Position numbers and translations under genes: made by a program. From the NCBI GenBank assembly GCA_035772735.1, contig JASDFA010000027.1, forward strand, positions 30,238,001 through 30,302,000: a stretch of DNA of 64,000 nt. Direction: 5' to 3'. Source of the DNA: Datura wrightii. Its lineage: Eukaryota > Streptophyta > Magnoliopsida > Solanales > Solanaceae. This document shows positions 23,094-35,658 of the stretch, in pieces. Every line of letters starts with the position of its first letter. The stretch's first letter is position 1. A model generated the notes under the pieces. It saw only the letters and a list, made by a program, of their open reading frames with translations. It was not told where the DNA came from and did no database searches.

Positions 23094-24006
23094 AAAACTT
23101 GTTCGGGTGTGTTATATGGGTATATAAAATGACACGCAAGTGCATGTGGTCGAACAAGTAGTAAGTGGCTTTAGTAAGCCAAGTATCGATCCCACAGAGA
23201 CTTGGGTTAAGTGCAATTTGCTCTAGTATACTATATTTTACTTCTAAATATGCTGACAACAACGTAACCAAAAAGTTAATATTTTGTTTTATAAATTTTA
23301 TACTAAAACTAAGAACAATTATCTACTTTGAATTTGGACTATGGATAAAAGCATGCTGAGGTTAAACGAACATGTAATGAAACTGATTATCATCATAAAT
23401 TGGTTAATCTTTTCTTCTAGTTGCTAGCCAAGAACAATTGCCAAGAGATTAAAACTCTCGTATTTAATCTCACTTAAGAATCATGAACCATCCGTCTACA
23501 TTTCTGTGATCAAATGCAATTCATGTTCTAGCCATACAATTCTGGTTCCTAAATTGACTAATACGACTTTCAGGTATATTTCTATCCTAAAGGTTCATCA
23601 AAACTCAATTTTTCCAAACCAAGTAAAGAACAATATCCTATTAATTCACAATTTTCTAATTTCGTGCTCTCTCGAGTGAAATCGGACTTTTTAGATGTAC
23701 ATTAATGTAGGCCACACACCAATGCAGTAAGAACAAGAATTAATAGAACAACATGGAAGAAAAAGATGAAAAACCATATAATCAATAATCAAAATTCATC
23801 ACAAGTGTTCATAACCTCAGCAAGGAGAGGAATTAGCCACTCATTTGTGGATTAATCATCATAAAACGAGTGTTAATCATACAAACAATTGAATTAGAGA
23901 AGAAAGAAAGAGAAAAAAAACCCCTAAACTTTTCGTCCCTCAACTGCCTGTAACCCACGTCCTTGCTCCACCAAGTCTGAATTATGAAAAATGAACTTAA
24001 GTGTTC

Positions 24007-24014
24007 TATTTATA
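24007..24014 (-). promoter_or_regulatory. TATA box of Athila 5' LTR
   Basis: TATAAATA on the minus strand lies 32 bases downstream of a 42-nt dyad. It is the likely core promoter for the element's genomic RNA, judged from sequence and position only. Confidence 0.65.
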
Positions 24015-24046
24015 CTAGTGGGAATTTTTTCCGGAATAATGAGCAA

Positions 24047-24088
24047 CGTGTCACGGAGTGCATCGCGGAGCACTGCCTCCGTGACACG
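24047..24088. repeat. 42-nt dyad (Athila 5' LTR, copy 1)
   Basis: Perfect 12-bp arms, cgtgtcacggag and ctccgtgacacg, with the same 18-nt centre as 15640-15681. Confidence 0.85.
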
Positions 24089-24139
24089 CCATGAACGCGG
24101 ACCCTCACTGGAACTGGGGGTCCGGGAATTTAAGCTCAA

Positions 24140-24181
24140 CGTGGCACGACGTGCATCGCGGAGCACTGGCTCCGTGCCACA
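24140..24181. repeat. 42-nt dyad (Athila 5' LTR, copy 2)
   Basis: This is the partner of 15733-15774. The last base of the right arm is a instead of g, so eight outer pairs remain. Confidence 0.75.
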
Positions 24182-24521
24182 GAGAAAACGCGGACCTTCA
24201 CTAGAATTTGGTGAATTTTCACCCTCCAGGCAGAATGCCTCCGCAATGGCAGCGTGACACGGCTCCATCGCGGAGCCCCTTTAAATCATGCTGTCCACAG
24301 CCTTTTCCTTGCTCGCATCCAAGTCCAACTCCGATATCGTCCAACATGTCATTTAGCTTCTCGAAATCACATTTTACCTGCAAAACAGTGCTAATCATGT
24401 TGGTTAGTATAAATTCACATTTTATTACCAATTACATGAAAATGTATACACATTGCTAGATAAACAAGGCGAAAATGGTACTTTTGAGTATCACTTGGGC
24501 ATATAAATCTGCCCAAGATCA

Positions 24522-25537
24522 CTTCAAGATAAGCAACTCTGGCCAGTCTCAGAATACCAGTTACAGTTATCCGATCCGATAAAACTCTCACGGTGCTTCC
24601 AGATAAGTATCCCTGATTTAGTCTTGGGCCCCAGCTTTGAGCTATCAACTTAGTAGTCAAATTAGGACTATCCAGTGGGAGTAGGACTTTGCATCAAGAG
24701 GACCAGGGTTCCAGCGCACCCAGGTTCCCATAACTACGTTGCCACCTTAGGTTATTAGCCCGAATGGGCCCCAAACAGTAATCTTACAGTCCATGCCTTT
24801 ATACCCTGACAAATTGGGTCCTATTGATAGGGCGTATACATCGAACTCCACGTCTAGCTCATGTGGTTATATGTCGGTTATAGACTCTCCCACTTATCAG
24901 TTCAGTTCAGTTCAATATCAGTATCAGTTTAGTTTAGTAACAGTTCAGCTCAGCTTCAATTAGTTCAGTTTAGTCACTCGATTCAAGGACATGTTTATGA
25001 CCGTCAGCCAAGGTCAGTACTGACCATATTAGTTATAACTCAATTTTTATCAGTATTCAGTATCAGTTGGTCATTTCATGTTATTTCAGTTCAGTACTTA
25101 CTTTTCCATGCTTTATGTATGTCTCACTTACTCAGTACCTTCAAATACTGATGCATACTTTCCATGTTGTATCGTATTATGATACAGGCGTAGGTTCCCA
25201 ACGTCAGCATCGTTGGTAGTTCCTCCCGAGGATTCCAGTAGCAGTATTATTGGTGAGTCCTATCTTTCGAGGGTGATGTTTTCCTTTCCGTAGTTTAATA
25301 CTTAGTTAGATTTTAGAGTTAGCTGGAGGCTTGTCCAAAAAATCGTGAGTTAGTAGTTGGCTTTCAGACACAGATGTTTAGTATTCAGTACAGATATTTT
25401 CATTCTTTTCAAAACAGTTTTACTTGGATGACAGCTTCCGCTTATGTTTATTTAGTTTACCAGTGTGATGTTAGACGATGGGTTAGCTTGGGGTCACTTG
25501 TGGCACCAAGTACCGTGTCTCGACTGGGGTCGTGACA
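24522..25537 (+). mobile_element. Solo chromovirus-type LTR, right part
   Basis: This continues the LTR that began at 12691: agataagcaactctggcc at 24526 is the expected sequence after the interrupted gatgcttcc, by comparison with the inverted LTR at 4383-6753 (5380-5410). It contains the R/U5 dyad gtatcgtattatgatac (25169-25185) and tggtgagtccta (about 25250), and ends ggtcgtgaca at 25537. No primer-binding site follows. Confidence 0.85.
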
Positions 25538-27073
25538 GTTAGTCTAACAGAAAATAGGAATGTATTAATTCGTGAGACCAAGGTTCATATAATATTGGTA
25601 TAATTGGAAATAGGCATATATTAATTCATCTGACACTATAAAAAAATATGTGCATTTATTTTTGAGAGTCTGCATTTTATCTAATGGCTCAGGACGTGTC
25701 CATTGCATTGGATATGAATTTCTTTTCCTAATCTTCTTCTCAATTATTTTTAAGGAAGTTGTGTTTTCACTAACTTCAACTGTTGAGAAGCCATTTACAG
25801 TGAACATGTCTTGAAGAAATTAAACTAGGCCTAGTTATGTGAAAGTAAATATTGAGGTTGACTTTTTAGGTGATTTCCTCAAAGAGTGAATATTAAATGC
25901 ATTAATGAAACTACTAAAAAAATAAATTTAAAATATATAAGATGCATTATGACTATTTTCCAAGTATTGCAAGCATTGTTGTTTGCAAGATCATATGGAG
26001 GATTACTATCGTGCGATTTATTTTGAATTTACCAAATATGTAGAGGAGAAAATGATGAAGCTAATAAGAATAAGAGTAAATCCATTTCTTCTATTAAAGT
26101 GTTGAAAAATAAAAAAATATTAGTAACATTAATACTAAGGCACAACAAGAATGGAGGTACACAAGGAGTAAACATAACAAAAAGAGATAGGATTCATTAA
26201 AATAAAATAGTGTACAAGGATGACAATAGTGGTTCAAGGAGAAAACTGACTGTGATGAATGCAGGTGTCTTGGTTCATCTTATTACTAAAAATGCTTTTG
26301 CATCTCTTGAAAAATATTGAATAAAATTCAAGAAACACAAGTTAAAGCAGATGAATATTAAATGGTGAAGCAAGTTTCAAATCCTAACCTTAAATTTACC
26401 CCAAACAACTCAAATCTTATCAATAACCCTAAATATGATTTTGTCACTACTGAAAAGAAGATTATTAATAGTGAGTGAGTGAAAAATAAATAGTGAAAGA
26501 AAAACTTAGTTACTAGCAAACAATCATGCAAGGAAGTAGCATCTCAATTACCTACTGACATTATTGAAGCTAGAAAGAATTGATGGAGTGAGAGAGTAAA
26601 AGTGAATAATGATAGAGGAGAAAATAAAGATGAGAATAAATAAACAAAATCATGAGGAGGATCAAGAGGTAAATATTGAGGATCATGCAGAACTGAATAA
26701 ACAAGTAATATAGAAAAATCCTAACTCTATATCTAATTCTAGCCCTAGAAATCAATGGAAGCTGATCACTAATGCTACTATTGAAACTTGATAAGATATT
26801 GACGATATTATCCTAAAAGATAATGTAATTATCTTAGCTGATGATGAGGTGTAAAAAGAGAATGCTGGAGAAGTATAAAATATAAATCACTGTTAAAAAA
26901 GAGAGGTCAAAATCGACCCCAAAACTGTGGTAGGTATCAAAAATTGATCGCAGTCGGTCTGTTTTTATATTTTTAAAAAAATTAATTTTATGACACATAA
27001 TTAAAAAAAATTAAAACTACCAACTGCTAGATGTCTGTATTTTTAATTTTTATTTTTTAAAAAAAATACCGAC
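25538..27073. other. AT-rich spacer, no gene recognised
   Basis: There are no long open frames. Between about 26000 and 26800 the plus strand gives broken, Asn/Lys-rich coding-like pieces (such as ITKNAFASLE near 26281). These vaguely resemble a LINE ORF1 C-terminus, but I cannot support that. At 26888 cactg begins a stretch with ggtcaaaatcgacc, which could be the end of a CACTA-type element; no matching opposite end was found. Confidence 0.35.
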
Positions 27074-30000
27074 CATTAACACTCAATTTTGACCTTCTTA
27101 TGCCTCGTCTAAGTTGTGTATCAATATATATATATATATGCATATTTTAAAATTACCTTTTTAACGAAATTATTTAAATTCTTATTCGTAATATTCTAGC
27201 ATTAATTGACATACATATTTGAATTTTACATAATTATTTCAAATTATACTTCTAAAACATTTTATTACTTTTAGTTTAAAGTTTTTAAGTTTTTAATATT
27301 ATATATATAATATATTGCATAATAATATACATACATACATATTTTTTATTAAACAAGGTTTATTTACAAAATATAATTTACTTAGTTTTATAAATTATTT
27401 GTATTTAACTTCATAATAATAATATTTATATCATTTTATCGTAAATTATCTATTATGTTACTTATTTAATAAATCATTTGCAAGTGTAGTGTTTTTATTA
27501 ATTTAATAGCAGCTAATTTCAATTTCATCTAATCTATTTAAAATCTAGCCAATTTTCATTTAATTCATGACAATTTTAGACACTCTTGTCAAAATCTGGC
27601 CACTTTTTTAAATCTTATTAATTTCCTAGCCATCTACTCAATTCACCCGACCCGTATACCCCATTTCATGACCCATAAACCGACCCTATCATAAAACTAA
27701 TCCTAGCTGTTTATCTCTCTAGATCCAACAGTTAAGAATTAAACCCTTTTTGTTTCCTTAAATAATATCTTTCACCCCCCCCCCAAAATATTTCTCATTC
27801 TCTCTACTCCTAAGCCGCCCCACTCTCTCCTCCTCTCCTCACCATTAACGCCGCCACCCCTCCCTCCAAACACTACCTGTGCCGCCTCCTCTCTCTTCTC
27901 CTTCTCACCTTTCAGTTCCGACTGAAACCAACTCCGGCCAGTGAACTACCGGAGAGCAACCAAAATCAGCTGCACCCCATCTCCCTCTCTTCTTCCTCTC
28001 CTCTTCCCGTACACCAGATCTCCCTCCGTCTCCTCGTTTCTTTTGACAACATATCCAGACCCTCTCCCACCATTTTCTCCACGCTAACTACCAAAACTAG
28101 AACACCATAAACCTCTCCATCTCTCCTTGTTCTCTACCAGAGAACAGCCCAAGCCACCGACGAAACCAACAACCAAACCTGGCTCCCCATGTGTTTTCTT
28201 TCTCTTTGGCCAGCAACATTACTATCATTTCGTTTCTCCGGTGAAACCCATTAACCCCAGTCGACCACGCCATTAACAATGGTTTTCAGGGATCCTCGAC
28301 CAACATTTTGACCAATTTACCTAATATGTGATAATTTCTTATAAATTCATCTTTGATATAATCTGTTAATGTTCATATATTTATGCATTTATTTTTTAAT
28401 TGGTATACCTCTCTTGGGTGATTCTCAGTTGGAAATTAGTATTCACAATGTTAAGTTTGTTAAATATGTGCTAATTAGTCCTAATAGTCTATAGCCTTTG
28501 ATTTTGGTTGGTGATTCTGTTAGCTTGAATAAGTGTTTATTTGAGAAAAAGAAATTAGAATTTTTGGGAGGAATATCCAGTCTCTGACAAGTTTGATAGT
28601 GTGAAATTATTATTTTCCTTATCTATTAAGAATTGATGGTATAAGATTGAGTGTTTGAATGTTAAGTTTTTCATTATCCGTAATAGCCTTTAATGCTTGT
28701 CTAATATTGGTAACTGTTGATCTGCTATGCTCTTTAAGGGAATGAATTCCTTGATTACCTAATTTTCTATCCTACAGTCAATAGCCCCAGTTTATTTAAT
28801 CAATCTTTATACTTAGTACAACTCTTTTTATTACGTGACAAATCTAGTACCATGCTATATTTGGTAAACTGTGATTGATGCCTATATGTTCCCTTTAATT
28901 AATTATGGACGATAAGGAAAGGATCCTATAATTTATTGTCCCTTTTCTTAATTTGCCTTAATTGATTCTCTGATTATTTTCTTCTCCTTTTATTCTCTAA
29001 TTGATTGTTGGCTCTCTCTACTATAAAAGCAGCCCTCTTTATTTTCATTATTCATTGGAGATTGGCTATTTGAAACCCGAAAATTATTTTAGTTCTAACT
29101 TCTTGTGTCTTCATTTCTTCCTCAACACGAGCAATGCTCGGAATCCACGAGATTCTTGTGATCTTGACGTGTTGAGGTTTGGGTCTAATTTGTTGAAAAA
29201 GTATTTTAAAATTGTTGATATTTACTATTTGCGGAGATTATTATTATTAAGCGGTTAGTTTATTCTAATGTCATGTTTAAATTCTCTGATATGTAATTTT
29301 TGATATTTGATATTCCTTTTACTTCTTCGCCTGATAATATATGTCTGAAATTGTTTCAACGTGGTCATACGCATAAGTATTTGAAAATTATAAACTCTGA
29401 TTGTTGAGTTCATAATGTGTATACTTGTACATGTATCTTCTGCTATATCTATTTGTTTAACAGGTTCTTTGTAAAATGGAACGAAGGATCGCCGGGATGA
29501 GAAAGGGCATTGTGAATTAGTTTAATTTTTATGTTGTATTTATTTATTCTCTTATTTTTATCGATTTGCAATAATTATAATAAACGCCAATAATAGTGGA
29601 AAGGGGTTTTAGGGGGTGAGATGGTATGCTTTGTCGTTTTTCTCCTGACTACTAATTAAGAATTTGATATAGAAATTCTGCCTACAGGAAAAACGTGACG
29701 TAATGATTTATACTAGAAATCATGCCTATAGAATATAAAAAATTTTGATACGGAGCATGCCTTATCTTTAAATAATTTAGTATGTGTTGACACTCTTAAT
29801 CTGTTCAATCTCAACGAACTAGCATATTTGATGAACTGCTTTATATGTATTTGGTATAAGGGTTTAGAATCTGATTTAACAACAATCTGTTTGAACCCAG
29901 TTAGATGGTGGTTAATAGGGTCATAATTTTTCTGTGTCAAAGAATCTTCCAAAACACACTTGGCATGGAAATTTTATCTGTCAAGATTTAATATGATTAT

Positions 30001-31369
30001 CAATGCTAGAGATCATGTTTATAGGGTTTAACTAATGCTTAACTTGCCTAATTCAATAATGCTAGAATTTGATTTCATGACCAACTGTTGTAATAATTTT
30101 TTGTTGAAAATATGGTTAACATGTAATTTCATGGCCCTCCTGCTTACATGATCTCAATCTTGTCAAATAACTTATATTGTGTCCTTAATACCTATCATAG
30201 AATCCGTGAAAAGACGTTTAACAATGTAATATTAATCAGAGCCACGCTTGTAAGAATCTAGTGTCTGTTTGTATTTGTTAGCCAGCTTTCATAGAAGATC
30301 TCGTACATACTAATATTCATGCCTGAACTTGTCCGAATACGAAGCTGCCAGTTAGTTGACCTACAATAAAAATAAATCATTTTTCAGCATTGCTTAATCG
30401 TATACCTAATAATTAGAAATCACTCCTACGATTAACATAGATGCTTATTTGAATATTTTATGTATTAATTATTTGCTTAATTCTTGTTCGTTTGCTTGAC
30501 AGAAATTTTAGACCCAAATCCAAAATAGCAGCCCAATGCTTCTTGTGCATCAAGTTTGGGAAGGGTAGACAAATGGTAGGACGTTAGTCTTCCTTTTTTA
30601 GAACGATTAAGGTTAATAACTAAATTAATTAGGTGGTAGTGGGAGATGATAGTCTGTGCCCGCCAAATAGTATGAGCAACCTAAACGGATTGCGGAGTAT
30701 TATTTTTATTGCACGGGGTGATCCCATTAGGTTAAAATAACTCCCTCCTCTTATTTGTATGGCAGGACTATATTTGACCTGATTCCTTTTTGGGATACGT
30801 AGGCGCCTTTATGAGGTTCGATCCAATGCTTAAATTTCCTTTTGGTTTGTTAGTTATTTAAATCTTCTCATATTTGTCATTAATCGCCTTTATTTGTCAA
30901 TTATTACTTGTATAAATAGCTAGATTTATAGAAATATTATACATGTACTGGTTCAACTATCTTTTTCTCACTTGTCCGATTATTTTCAAGCCTAATAGTT
31001 AAATATAAATCTTGGAATATGTTGTCAACTACGCTTATTTAAATCACCTAGTCAAAGTTAGATTTTTTTTAAAAAAATTTTAAGAAATTTAGTTAAAATC
31101 AATTTGTTTTTGCTATTAGTTAACTCCCCACATATTAACGAATACGGTCGGGAACTACATTTGTGGACCTCGAAAGGTGCTTAACACCTTCCTTTCGAGG
31201 TAATTTGAACCCTTGCTCGAATCTAGTGACCTAGGCTAGTCTAAGCAGACTCATAGTGTAGAATGGTGCCCTAACGCACCTCAATCTATTAGGTAGCGAC
31301 TCTCCTATTTAATAATCCTAAAAGAGTTGTGTCGAGTTCCACTTTTCGCAACGAAAATGGAGCGCGACA
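27074..31369 (+). mobile_element. Ogre-type 5' LTR
   Basis: It starts cattaacactcaatttt (decayed from the tgctgacaccc form seen at 45784) and ends gcgcgaca. It contains a pyrimidine-rich block (27770-28060), the block gggatacgtaggcgcc (about 30792) and a nested hairpin at 31167-31201. It aligns along its whole length with 45784-50190, except for about 110 bp missing near 28910. Small reading frames (28097-28279, 29001-29258, 29713-29952) are LTR sequence. Confidence 0.88.
31167..31201. repeat. 35-nt nested hairpin near end of Ogre LTR
   Basis: The outer arms acctcgaaagg (31167-31177) and cctttcgaggt (31191-31201) are exact. An inner stem, aaggtg(cttaa)cacctt, overlaps them. The same 35-nt element is intact at 36851-36885 in the inverted solo LTR and decayed at 49983-50017. 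Confidence 0.8.
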
Positions 31370-31372
31370 GTA

Positions 31373-31390
31373 TGACGACTCTGCTAGGGA
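31373..31390 (+). other. Primer-binding site, Ogre type (tRNA-Arg)
   Basis: tgacgactctgctaggga lies three bases after the LTR end. It resembles the Ogre-type site TGGCGACTCTGCTGGGGA, with two differences; the tRNA-Arg assignment is from memory of the clade. Confidence 0.65.
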
Positions 31391-33122
31391 TTTTAGGCTC
31401 TAACCACAACGTGTTTGTTGTTAAGTGAGATTTTATTTAAGTGTTGAGTTAAAAAATCCTTTCCTTTTTCTATTTATGTACTTCCATAAATTAGTCAACT
31501 TACCATGCTCAATCCCTTTCCCTTCTACCATTTATTTATTTCTCTGATAATTGATTTCTTTTCTTATATGTTTTTTTTCTTTTTGCTATATATAATATCC
31601 TTAAGCATGAAGTTACTAACAATTTTTCTTTTTTGTTTTTATTTATCTTGTCTTATTTTTATCATTGTAATTTGTAATTACTTGCTTTTATAAACTATCA
31701 TTCCATTCATACTTCTCCCAACTTGGGAACCTCTCACTATCACACACTTGATAATGGTTGCGTGGTTTCACATCCTTTTACTATTAAAACACCCTCCGAG
31801 GAATGCCTCATGATTTGATCGATCAGCGGTGCATCGACGATCTTAACCGTGTCATACCCACTCTTGATCTTAACCGTGTGTCCTTTACTAAGGAATACAC
31901 ATCATATATCACCTAAGCTGTCTCAACATCCAAGGTGTGTCAAGGCCAATAGTAAAAATATTTCCTTAAGTTCCTAGGGATTTCTAATCCCGAAAAGGGA
32001 CGTTTTCACCAAATTATGTGCATTTAAATTTTTCCTTTCCCTTATCTCCTTTCTCGTTTGAATTATTATATTCTTCCATGTCTAACCCTTTTCCTTATTC
32101 CCGTTCCTCACTTAAAATATCTTTTTCCATTTATAGCTTTTTCTCTTTCTTTATTTGTTTGATTTATTTTCTTCTCTTATTACCTGATTAATTTGATGCA
32201 ACTATCCCTTTACTTATTTATGTGGCATAACTTATGACTTATTTATACATAAATTTTTCATTTTTTGTATTTACTTTTATTGCTTCATTAAATAATTGTT
32301 GAATTTCTTAACTGCTTATTGTGTGGACATGATAATTATTATAATTTTTCATTCCGCTCATACATCCCCCACTTGAGAAATTCTCACTATCACACTGCAA
32401 ACGTGAGTTGTGCTTTGCACTTCTCCAAATTTCTTTCAATCCCTATTTAGAGAGTTAGCATATACGTGGGCTAAATTGATAGTTTTACTACCATGTTTCC
32501 ACGTGCCTTCTCGCATGTCCGTGTCTACCAAACTCTTAGAAATTTATGTTAAGTCATATATGTATTATCCATAGAAAGCCTCGATATGCTTGGTATATTG
32601 AGACCATTATTTTGACTTTGCCCAAAGTCCAAAGAGATTTATAATCTCGAAAAGGACATTATCATGTCTGTTTGTATTTTTATTTGAGAGGTCAATATGC
32701 ATAAAAATGTAGACTATTTGCTCCTTAGGTGGGAAGGATAAAAGTCACATTTTTGATGCAGGTTAAGCACAAAGTCATATCATGTAAGCTAGGAAGAAGC
32801 CAAAGAAGGAAGAACATTTCCATTTAGGCTATAGCTTTATTTTTGTAATTTATTTCTTATAATATTTCATTATGTAAAATAAAGCAATAATTTATTTATG
32901 TATTTAGGGATTTTAGTGGAGCAAGTGGAATGATACATTAATGCATATTTATCTCTTAAAATATGCTAGGCCTACCTCTGGCACGAAAGAGGACCCCAAA
33001 TTGGGAAACGTATTAATGTGTTTATTTTCATTAATCTTTAATGCTATGCTCGAGTTTCATTACTAATTTTATTTTTTTGTTTAATAATTTATCTTGATTA
33101 TCCCCCTTCCTAAGGTTGATTT
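31391..33122 (+). other. Ogre leader region with an imperfect duplication
   Basis: No convincing gene is present; the extra ORF that autonomous Ogre elements carry upstream of gag is not recognisable. 31690-31990 and 32345-32655 are imperfect copies about 650 bp apart. Both contain a catacttctccc / catacatccccc stretch, a ctcactatcacac block, and aatcccgaaaaggga / aatctcgaaaaggac. The 62-codon frame at 31505-31693 is hydrophobic by base composition only. Confidence 0.5.
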
Positions 33123-34741
33123 ATGTCTAACTTCCCACTATACATTTCTCCTAGGTGGTCCAAAGTCAAAAGTGAAATGAATGAAAGTAACAATTCAGCA
33201 GATAGAATCGATATGACCGCTCCAAGAGATTCTGCAGAGAGTCTAGAGAAGATGTATCCCGAGTATAATGACATGGTACTAAGGATGGAACAAAGAATTT
33301 TATAACTTCAAGGGGAATTATCCCAAGTTCTAGATGAAACCAACTTGTCGGTCTTACTGAAAACTTCATTAGAACCGCAAACCAAGGTCCATGCCCCTAC
33401 CAAGCCTCATGTCGCTTTTACAAATCTTCCTCCATCATCCCATCAAGTATCATATCCTCAAAAAAATTCTAGTCATATCTACTTGCTTCCTCAAAATCAT
33501 ATACAATATTTGCATAATGCTTACGCAACTCCTTCAAATGTACACCAGAATCAAGCCGACCCACAAGGTCCACCCACCATATCTCATATTCATCACTTAC
33601 CTCCCACATCTACATGCAACATGTCTTACGCTCATGCTCCCAAAAATCATACCTTGAACCCCATTTACATTGAGACTGCCCCGCTCACTCATTACCTATG
33701 AGAATTTGGACTCTCTAAGAAGGATAGGTTGATACAGACTATGGCTGAAGAGCTCAAGGAGATGAACAACCGAATACAGAATATTGAAGGGGTCAAGGGG
33801 ATAGAAGGCCTAAATTATGAAGATCTATCCATACATCCTGATGTTGAGTAACCAGTGGGATACAAACCTGCAAAGTTCGAAATGTTCACTAGCACTGGTC
33901 ATCCGAAACCCACTTAAGGATGTATTGCAACAAGTTTATTGGAGTAGGAAGAGATGAAAAAATTCGAATGAAGTTGTTCATGAGAAGTTTGAATGGAGAT
34001 GCCCTCAGTTGGTACGTAGAGCAAAATTCAAGAAAATGGATTAATTGTACTGATATGGCTACAACTTTTGTAGAGCGGTTTGGTTTCAATACAGAGAATA
34101 CACCGGATTTGCACTACCTTCAGAACTTGAAAAGAAATCCTACAGAGACATTTAGGGAATACGCCACCCATTGGAGGTCCGAGGCTGCCGGAGTGCGACC
34201 TCCAATGGAGGAAGTTCAAATGAAGGATATCTTCATGCAGAATTTGGACCCACAAGTATATGATAGGTTGATGTTGGTTAGTGAGAAGAGCTTCATCGAA
34301 ATCATCAAATTAGGCGAAAAAATTAAGGACGGTATCAAGAATGGTACCATAATCGATTGGGGAGCATTACAAGCAACTAGCAAAACTTTGCAGCCTGGTA
34401 GGACCACTAAGAACAAGGACATAAAAGAGGTGAATGTTGTATCACCTACAGAAGGGCCGAAAACTCATTGGAGCTACCAAACACCTCCACTCCAATACCA
34501 AATGCCTAAATTTCAATTTCCCGCACCAACATACAATCACGCAATACCGTTCTACAACCCTGCTACTTATCCTGTCCATAATGCGCAACCTGCACATTTC
34601 TAGCTTCCTCCATCTGCAATCCAAAGGCCACCAGTTTATCAAAATCCACCAAATCAACAATCTCGCCAGCCTGTGAGATCCCAAGCAAATTCATCCAAGG
34701 AGTACACTCCTTTGCGTGAGCCTATAACCCAATTGTATTAG
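33123..34741 (+). pseudogene. gag: Ogre/Tat-type gag (broken)
   Basis: The frame from ATG 33123 gives a Pro/His/Asn-rich N-terminal part with stops after MEQRIL and at 33700. One base is missing near 33910, and the frame from 33920 carries the gag core: MYCNKFIGVGRDEKIRMKLF, LNGDALSWYVEQ, MATTFVERFGFNTENTPDLH, ETFREYATHWRSEAAGVRPP and LMLVSEKSFIEIIKLGEKIK. TAG at 34601-34603 is followed by the same frame (LPPSAIQRPPVYQNPP) up to TAG at 34739-34741. The matching blocks are typical of Ogre/Tat Gag. The product would be the particle protein; it is not functional here. Confidence 0.85.
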
Positions 34742-35658
34742 AGATTAAAGGTTGCCAGTTATATCACTCTAAATTCCTGCAATAGTGATGGATACACATG
34801 AATAATGGCTTGATCATGCTAAGGTTTGTGATTATCATTCAGGGATAAGAGAACACACCACAGAAGAGTGCTGAACTTTGAAAGATAAGGTTCAACCATT
34901 GATTGATGCCAAGGTGATACACCCGAAATGAAAGTTGATGTCGTTTAGGATATTGAAATCGAGAGCTATCCTCAGTTTATTTCCTCATTTGAAGTTCTTT
35001 TTACTACTTGTACTCTGAACTACGTTGGATCTTATTCTCGTTTAAGAGGGATATGTAGGCGTCCCTGTGGGACTCGGTCTATATCTTAATAAAATCTCCT
35101 TCTCCTATTTTGTTGAGTTTGGAATTGGAGCAGAATTTTTGAGAGATAGATCAAGCTTTTCTACAGAAAATGGGGCAGAATATTTGAGGAGACCTCAAAA
35201 ATTCACAACATCACGTCATTGCAAGAAAGTCTACGACATGTTCTATACTGGGGAAGAAATTTTGAGAAGGATCTCAAAATTTCATCAGGATTAAGTCAAA
35301 GACAAGTGATTGATTCTCCAAAAGGACGTCTATGGAAAGGCATGACATCCATCCTGATCACAAGTTCAAAGTTCATGAGACCACTATAGCAACAGACGAA
35401 TAGGGGCACAAATCAACCTTTTTCCTTTTAAACTTATAAGTTTTCTTTGAGCATAGGAATGACAGGTATAAATTTGCGATCACTCTGTATATCATCAAGA
35501 TTTATGAGGGTATCCATTATTAATGGTAAACTAAACCACTTGAAGCTCGAATTATGAATGGGGTTAGGCACTACCCTCTTAGTAAGTTACTTGAAGCTGA
35601 TCACTATTTTATTTAATGTTGTTTTATCTAAAGCTTCATATTATTTTTATTTCTAAAT
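34742..35658 (+). other. Remnant of gag C-terminus and post-pol region
   Basis: 34800-34910 still encodes pieces of the gag zinc-binding region (DHAKVCDYHSG, then EHTTEEC and TLKDKVQPLIDAKV). From about 35000 the sequence resembles the stretch that follows pol in this clade (gggatatgtaggcgtccc, 35047-35064). Protease, RT, RNase H and integrase are missing between them. The 75-codon frame at 35067-35294 is not a recognised protein. Confidence 0.55.

Larger units (their letters stand above)
14694..24521 (-). mobile_element. Athila-type retrotransposon, non-autonomous (gag-PR and 3' ORF, no RT/RH/IN)
   Basis: This is a 9.8 kb element bounded by 1.42 kb LTRs (14694-16114 and 23100-24521) that look nearly identical by eye. 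The order on the minus strand is 5' LTR, tRNA-Asp primer site, gag-protease ORF, spacer, 3' ORF, polypurine tract, 3' LTR. Flanks cttcc (14689-14693) and cttca (24522-24526) are the five-base target duplication with one mismatch. The host sequence continues across the insertion as part of a chromovirus LTR. Reverse transcriptase, RNase H and integrase are absent: the protease is followed at once by sequence that normally lies after integrase. It would need proteins from a relative to move. Confidence 0.9.
23100..24521 (-). mobile_element. Athila-type 5' LTR
   Basis: The minus strand runs from TGATCTTGGGC at 24521 to CCCGAACA at 23100. TATA (TATAAATA) is at 24014-24007. It contains dyads at 24047-24088 and 24140-24181. 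It is followed by the tRNA-Asp site, so it is the promoter-bearing LTR. Confidence 0.92.

Noticed and set aside
26000..26800. A LINE ORF1-like relic
   Set aside because: Scattered coding-like words without a zinc knuckle, endonuclease or RT motif.
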